Assembly: GCA_002480735.1 (NCBI GenBank)
Contig: DLCS01000105.1
Location: forward strand, 1-8,994
Source of the DNA: Bacillaceae bacterium UBA7792
GTDB taxonomy: Bacteria; Bacillota; Bacilli; Bacillales; Cytobacillaceae
Length of the DNA stretch: 8,994 nucleotides
Reading direction: 5' to 3'
The translations under genes were made by a program, and so were the position numbers. The notes under the pieces are model-generated. The model worked only from the letters and a program-made list of their open reading frames with translations. It searched no databases and was not told the origin of the DNA. Shown here in pieces: positions 5,790 through 8,994 of this stretch. How positions within the stretch are numbered: the stretch's first letter is position 1; every line of letters starts with the position of its first letter.

Positions 5790-6802
5790 TGCTGATTGGA
5801 AAGCAATCGTGGACGTTTCCTAATAAGCCTGTCATTACGGCTACTGGGGTATCAGGTGGTCCCTTCGAAGCAAAAGGGAAGCTGTCAAAGGATTTTGATA
5901 TTCTTCACGAGGATTTATGGATGGGACAGGATTCATATGAAAAAGCCCAGAGGGTATTAATGGAAGAGGCAGCACAGACAGCATTGGAAAAAGCGAATAT
6001 GAAAAAGGACGAAGTACAGTTTTTAATAGCAGGAGATTTAATCAATCAGATTACACCGACTACGTTCTCAGCGAAAACACTCGAAATGCCGTATGTAGGA
6101 ATTTTTGGAGCCTGTTCCACCTCAATGGAAGGCCTCGCCCTTGCCTCCTTTATCGTTAATTATCAGGGAGCAAACTACATATTAACCGGTTCTTCGAGCC
6201 ATAATGCAGCGAATGAAAAGCAATTCCGCTATCCAACTGAATATGGGGGACAGAAGCCTCCTACTGCCCAATGGTCTGTAACAGGAGCTGGTGCGGCGCT
6301 CGTTAAAGCAAATCAGAATGAAAAAGGGGTGCCCGTTACGACGTCCGCGACGATCGGAAAGGTGGTTGATCTGGGGTTAACAGACCCATTTAATATGGGG
6401 GGAGCGATGGCACCGGCTGCAGCCGATACGATTGTCGCCCATTTTAAAGATTTGAAATTGGAGCCTTCCTACTATGATTTGATTATCACAGGCGATCTCG
6501 CGAAGATCGGGCGGGACGTTACATATGAATTGCTGCAAAAGGAAGGGCTTCAAATCGAGCGGGAAAAATTCCAGGATTGTGGCCTCATGATTTATAATGA
6601 TGACCAGCCTGTACAGGCAGGGGCCAGTGGTGCAGGATGCTCTGCGGCTGTGGTCTATGGTCATATTCTCAATCAAATGAAACAAGGGGTTTACAAGAGA
6701 ATTCTCGTTGTGGCTACTGGTGCTCTACTATCGCCGTTGACTTACCAGCAGAAAGAGAGTATTCCTTGTATCGCTCACGCTGTTTCGATAGAAATGGTGT
6801 AG
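5789..6802 (+). CDS. spoVAD: Stage V sporulation protein AD (SpoVAD)
   Basis: Soluble, inner-membrane-associated SpoVA subunit with a thiolase-like fold; in Bacillus SpoVAD binds dipicolinic acid directly. It has 337 aa, matching B. subtilis (338). Signature segments are the start LIGKQSW, AGDLINQ (81-87), GACSTSME around Cys109 (the thiolase-nucleophile position), FRYPTEYGGQKP (147-157), MGGAMAPAAADTI, DCGLMIY, and VVATGALLSP with QQKESIPCIAHAV at the C-terminus. I chose ATG 5789, which overlaps the spoVAC stop as TAATG and gives the usual MxxTGKQ-like beginning. An in-frame ATG at 5774 would add MGGYL, but the G-run at 5775-5780 is better read as ribosome site. No truncation or frameshift is seen. 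The identification is very secure. Confidence 0.96.
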   Translation: MLIGKQSWTFPNKPVITATGVSGGPFEAKGKLSKDFDILHEDLWMGQDSYEKAQRVLMEEAAQTALEKANMKKDEVQFLIAGDLINQITPTTFSAKTLEMPYVGIFGACSTSMEGLALASFIVNYQGANYILTGSSSHNAANEKQFRYPTEYGGQKPPTAQWSVTGAGAALVKANQNEKGVPVTTSATIGKVVDLGLTDPFNMGGAMAPAAADTIVAHFKDLKLEPSYYDLIITGDLAKIGRDVTYELLQKEGLQIEREKFQDCGLMIYNDDQPVQAGASGAGCSAAVVYGHILNQMKQGVYKRILVVATGALLSPLTYQQKESIPCIAHAVSIEMV

Positions 6803-6881
6803 GAGGAAATATTCTTTCTATTTATTGTTAAATAGCAACAAAGTTTGAGAAGAGAGCTTCAATTTGAAGGAGTGAAATGGA

Positions 6882-7238
6882 ATGCTACCGATGTTTTTTT
6901 GGGCCTTTGTTGTTGGGGGTGTAATTTGTGTGATTGGCCAGCTGCTCTTTGATGTGGCAAAATTGACACCTGGCCATACATTAAGCCTGCTTGTCGTTCT
7001 TGGGGCAGTCCTTGATGGATTTGGGTTGTACGAGCCATTAGCGGATTTTGCGGGTGCAGGTGCTACCGTACCGATAACAAACTTTGGGAATACACTTGTT
7101 CATGGTGCTTTACAGGAAGCCGATCAGCATGGTCTCATCGGTGTTCTAACTGGAATGTTTGAGGTAACGAGTTCGGGAATCTCTGCTGCTATAGTTTTTG
7201 CTTTCATCGGTGCGCTTCTTTTTAAGCCGAAAGGTTAG
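6882..7238 (+). CDS. spoVAE: Stage V sporulation protein AE (SpoVAE/SpoVAEb)
   Basis: Third membrane subunit of the SpoVA dipicolinate channel; 118 aa, normal for SpoVAEb. Hydrophobic segments at ~2-25, ~32-53 and ~90-114 surround the core [29 protein letters not shown] (~43-71). That core is the same motif seen in SpoVAC, so the two proteins share ancestry. GAAGGAG at 6866-6872 lies nine bases before ATG 6882. An ATG at 6877 is in another frame and stops being coherent. A 79-base gap separates it from spoVAD, unlike the tight spacing earlier in the cluster; no terminator is visible in the gap, so cotranscription remains likely. No spoVAF, spoVAEa, DUF421 or DUF1657 gene follows within the window. 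Confidence 0.94.
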   Translation: MLPMFFWAFVVGGVICVIGQLLFDVAKLTPGHTLSLLVVLGAVLDGFGLYEPLADFAGAGATVPITNFGNTLVHGALQEADQHGLIGVLTGMFEVTSSGISAAIVFAFIGALLFKPKG

Positions 7239-7317
7239 GAGCGTCGTCTAGTAAGTTGTTTTTAGTATAAGAAAAGAGCCTGTTATGTGCAACTGCGGAA
7301 TCTAAAGTTGAGCCTAT

Positions 7318-7345
7318 ACAAATTTTGTCCAACCCTCATATGTTA
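7318..7345 (+). promoter_or_regulatory. Sigma-K/sigma-E-type promoter of the yjcZ-like gene
   Basis: ATAC at 7316-7319 provides both the sigma-E ATA and the sigma-K AC element. Seventeen bases after AC comes CATATGTTA (7337-7345), a full CATANNNTA match. The leader to ATG 7378 is about 26 bases. Mother-cell sporulation expression is inferred. Confidence 0.65.
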
Positions 7346-7377
7346 CTAGTGACACCATTAAAGTGAGGTGACATTGT

Positions 7378-7512
7378 ATGGGCTGCGGATTTGGAGGCTA
7401 TGGCGGTTACGGTTATGGCGGAGGCGGCGGTTATTATGGAGGTTCAACCTTTGTACTAATCGTTGTATTATTCATCCTGTTAATTATTGTCGGCGCTAGC
7501 TTCTATTATTAA
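7378..7512 (+). CDS. YjcZ-family Gly/Tyr-rich sporulation membrane peptide
   Basis: A 44-residue peptide of the YjcZ type, small proteins annotated as sporulation-associated with unknown biochemical role. Residues 2-22 are almost only Gly and Tyr with one Cys (Cys3) and one Phe. Residues 24-41 form one hydrophobic helix ([16 protein letters not shown]) and the C-terminus is FYY, so a single-pass membrane or coat-surface peptide is expected. GAGGTG at 7365-7370 lies seven bases before the ATG. It has its own sigma-K/E-like promoter and a strong terminator, making it a monocistronic unit between the SpoVA cluster and the acyl-CoA dehydrogenase. The family call rests on composition plus the tail helix. 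Several paralogues are usual per genome, so I give no specific symbol. Confidence 0.85.
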   Translation: MGCGFGGYGGYGYGGGGGYYGGSTFVLIVVLFILLIIVGASFYY

Positions 7513-7531
7513 TACGAATTAACAGATGGAG

Positions 7532-7574
7532 GAAATGTCGTTTTCTGTTTGGAGAACGGCATTTCTTTTTTTTT
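7532..7574 (+). terminator. Strong Rho-independent terminator after the yjcZ-like gene
   Basis: A 14-bp stem, GAAATGTCGTTTTC (7532-7545) with GAGAACGGCATTTC (7552-7565), has two G-T pairs and a six-base loop. Nine Ts follow. Confidence 0.93.
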
Positions 7575-7619
7575 GGTGAATAATATTTTGTAGAATAATT
7601 AGAATTTTATGAATAGTGG

Positions 7620-7649
7620 TTGTATTTGTTAATCAAGGGAGTGTATACT
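7620..7649 (+). promoter_or_regulatory. Possible sigma-A promoter of the acyl-CoA dehydrogenase operon
   Basis: TTGTAT at 7620-7625 and TATACT at 7644-7649 are separated by 18 bases. The transcription start would fall near 7656, just before the palindrome at 7664-7677. Confidence 0.45.
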
Positions 7650-7663
7650 GAAGAAGATAACAT

Positions 7664-7677
7664 ACTAACTGGTTAGT
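7664..7677 (+). promoter_or_regulatory. Palindromic operator, probably for a TetR-family repressor
   Basis: ACTAAC-TG-GTTAGT, a perfect 6-bp inverted repeat with a two-base centre, lies between the likely promoter and the ribosome site (GGGAGGAGG, 7682-7690). Short ACTAAC-type palindromes in this position are common for TetR-family regulators of acyl-CoA catabolism. It does not look like the B. subtilis FadR operator as I recall it (TGAATGA-type arms). The regulator gene is not in the window. Confidence 0.55.
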
Positions 7678-7696
7678 TAGTGGGAGGAGGATTGGC

Positions 7697-8902
7697 ATGA
7701 ATTTTTCTTATTCACCGAAGGTTCAAGAGCTTCAAGAGAGATTAAATGAGTTCATGGATAAATACATTTATCCGAATGAGAAGCTGTATGGGAAGCAGGT
7801 CGAGGAAAATAATCGCTGGAATGGTGTCCCCCCAATTATGGAAGAGCTTAAGCAGAAGGCGAAGGAGGAAGGGCTTTGGAATTTATTTTTACCTGATAGT
7901 GAATTTGGGGCAGGCTTAACAAATACGGAATATGCACCGTTATGTGAAATCATGGGACGTTCTTTAATTGCTCCGGAGGTGTTTAATTGTAGTGCACCGG
8001 ATACAGGCAATATGGAAGTACTTGTTCGATACGGCTCCGAGAAGCAGAAGGAACAGTGGTTGAAGCCGTTACTGAACGGGGAAATTCGCTCCTGTTTTTC
8101 AATGACGGAACCGGATGTTGCTTCTTCAGATGCGACGAATATTGAAGCAAGCATAGTCAGAGACGGGGATGAATATGTCATTAATGGCCGCAAATGGTGG
8201 TCCTCTGGAGCTGGAGATCCGCGATGCAAAATTGCTATTGTCATGGGCAAGACCAATCCTGAAGCCCATCGTCATGAGCAGCAGGCGATGATTTTGGTTC
8301 CCCTTGATACTCCAGGTGTAACGATCGAGCGGATGCTCCCAGTCTTTGGTTATGACCATGCACCCCATGGACATGCGGAAATTACATATGATAATGTTCG
8401 TGTGCCTGTTGATAATATCATTTGGGGAGAAGGAAAAGGTTTTGCTATTGCACAGGGGCGCCTTGGGCCAGGAAGAATCCATCATTGTATGAGATTAATC
8501 GGAGCAGCAGAGAGAGCACTTGAGGAATTATGTAAGCGTGTTCAAACGAGGGTTGCATTTGGAAAGCCGCTTTCAAATCAAGGGGTTGTAATGGAATGGA
8601 TAGCAGATTCACGGATTGAAATTGAGCAAGCAAGACTTCTGACATTAAAAGCAGCCTATATGATGGACACGGTTGGTAATAAGGAAGCGAAGTCAGAAAT
8701 TGCCATGATTAAAGTGGTAGCTCCAAATATGGCGCTTCGGGTCATCGACCGTGCGATCCAAGCATTTGGTGGAGCAGGAGTCAGTGATGATTTTACGCTG
8801 GCGGCACAATGGGCGAATTCTCGTACATTAAGGCTTGCTGACGGACCGGATGAGGTTCATCGGGCGCAGGTGGCGAAGTTAGAATTAAGGAAATACCGCT
8901 GA
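7697..8902 (+). CDS. Acyl-CoA dehydrogenase, ACAD10/11-like
   Basis: FAD-dependent flavoprotein expected to oxidise an acyl-CoA to its 2,3-enoyl-CoA, passing electrons to ETF. It has 401 aa, full length. The N-terminal helical domain is ~1-130; the FAD/substrate segment [16 protein letters not shown] (133-148) and GRKWWSSGA (164-172) follow; then a beta domain and a C-terminal helical domain with the [12 protein letters not shown] flavin-contact segment (~284-295) and [13 protein letters not shown] (~353-366). [13 protein letters not shown] and [17 protein letters not shown] are typical of the ACAD10/ACAD11 branch. At the position where MCAD-type enzymes carry the catalytic Glu before an aromatic residue, this protein has Asp365. 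In that branch, substrates linked to 4-hydroxy acids have been proposed, with a kinase partner; whether one is encoded beyond the window cannot be seen. GGGAGGAGG lies six bases before the ATG. Exact substrate unknown. Confidence 0.92.
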   Translation: MNFSYSPKVQELQERLNEFMDKYIYPNEKLYGKQVEENNRWNGVPPIMEELKQKAKEEGLWNLFLPDSEFGAGLTNTEYAPLCEIMGRSLIAPEVFNCSAPDTGNMEVLVRYGSEKQKEQWLKPLLNGEIRSCFSMTEPDVASSDATNIEASIVRDGDEYVINGRKWWSSGAGDPRCKIAIVMGKTNPEAHRHEQQAMILVPLDTPGVTIERMLPVFGYDHAPHGHAEITYDNVRVPVDNIIWGEGKGFAIAQGRLGPGRIHHCMRLIGAAERALEELCKRVQTRVAFGKPLSNQGVVMEWIADSRIEIEQARLLTLKAAYMMDTVGNKEAKSEIAMIKVVAPNMALRVIDRAIQAFGGAGVSDDFTLAAQWANSRTLRLADGPDEVHRAQVAKLELRKYR

Positions 8903-8976
8903 GTTTGGGTTTCGCAAATAAGCGCAAAAAACGATCAATTTTTCTAGAAAAAAGTGAACAAAAGGATGGATGAAGG

Positions 8977-8994
8977 ATGCACGTTCATGAACTT
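8977..8994 (+). CDS. Start of a downstream gene (5' fragment only), possibly a short-chain dehydrogenase
   Basis: ATG 8977 opens a frame reading MHVHEL to the window edge, with a GA-rich GGATGGATGAAGG ribosome region just before it. Many Bacillus SDR oxidoreductases begin with a similar peptide (…ELF-x-L-x-GK), and SDR genes often follow ACAD10/11-like genes. Six residues are not enough to identify it. An alternative ATG at 8965 in frame 1 (MDEGCTFMN) cannot be excluded. Confidence 0.35.

Noticed and set aside
7239..7317. Terminator for the SpoVA cluster
   Set aside because: Only a 5-bp CAACT/AGTTG pairing with no T-tract was found, so no terminator can be called there.
8939..8952. Palindrome TTTTTCTAGAAAAA after the acyl-CoA dehydrogenase gene
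   Set aside because: AT-only arms with no GC stem; not a terminator, and it appears to lie inside an operon before the next gene.

Overview
The window reads as chromosome of an endospore-forming member of the Bacillaceae (Bacillus sensu lato). Gene content, strong AGGAGG-type ribosome binding sites, TTG/ATG starts and moderate-to-low GC all fit. No tRNA, rRNA, CRISPR array, IS element or transposase is visible, and no stretch longer than 300 bases lacks a gene.

Layout. (1) 80-1939: a CPA2-type cation/proton antiporter with a C-terminal RCK (TrkA-like) module, resembling YjbQ, closed by a terminator. (2) 1992-2867: fabI, the NADH-type enoyl-ACP reductase, behind an obvious FapR operator that overlaps the promoter, closed by a terminator. 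(3) 2895-4003: the spore coat locus, with cotO (+) and a cysteine-rich CotY/CotZ/ExsY-family gene (-) converging on a shared terminator. (4) 4121-4734: the membrane protein YjcA (DUF1360), then an overlooked 32-codon gene for a Lys-rich GCGCG peptide, preceded by a textbook sigma-K-type promoter and followed by a terminator. (5) 4835-7238: a YhcN/YlaJ-type lipoprotein followed by spoVAC, spoVAD and spoVAE(b), a compact SpoVA2-like set. (6) 7318-7574: a 44-codon YjcZ-family Gly/Tyr-rich membrane peptide with its own sigma-K/E-like promoter and a strong terminator. (7) 7620-8994: an ACAD10/11-like acyl-CoA dehydrogenase behind a palindromic operator, probably the first gene of a catabolic operon whose second gene begins at the right edge.

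How they fit together. The order yjbQ - fabI - cotO - cotZ - yjcA follows the Bacillus subtilis yjb/yjc region from memory, but the thiamine genes between yjbQ and fabI and the cotX/W/V genes are absent here. The middle of the window (about 2.9-7.5 kb) is a sporulation block. Four sigma-K-like promoters (upstream of cotO, cotZ, the GCGCG peptide and the yjcZ-like gene) point to late mother-cell coat/exosporium expression. The SpoVA set would be expected in the forespore, where it would form an inner-membrane channel for dipicolinic acid. It lacks spoVAA, AB, EA and AF and is not beside sigF or lysA, so it is probably an additional copy rather than the housekeeping operon.

The items most worth attention are the unannotated 32-aa GCGCG peptide with its promoter, the minimal lipoprotein-SpoVAC-D-E cluster embedded in a coat locus, the degenerate nucleotide-binding loop in the antiporter RCK domain, and the acyl-CoA dehydrogenase with Asp at the usual catalytic-Glu position.
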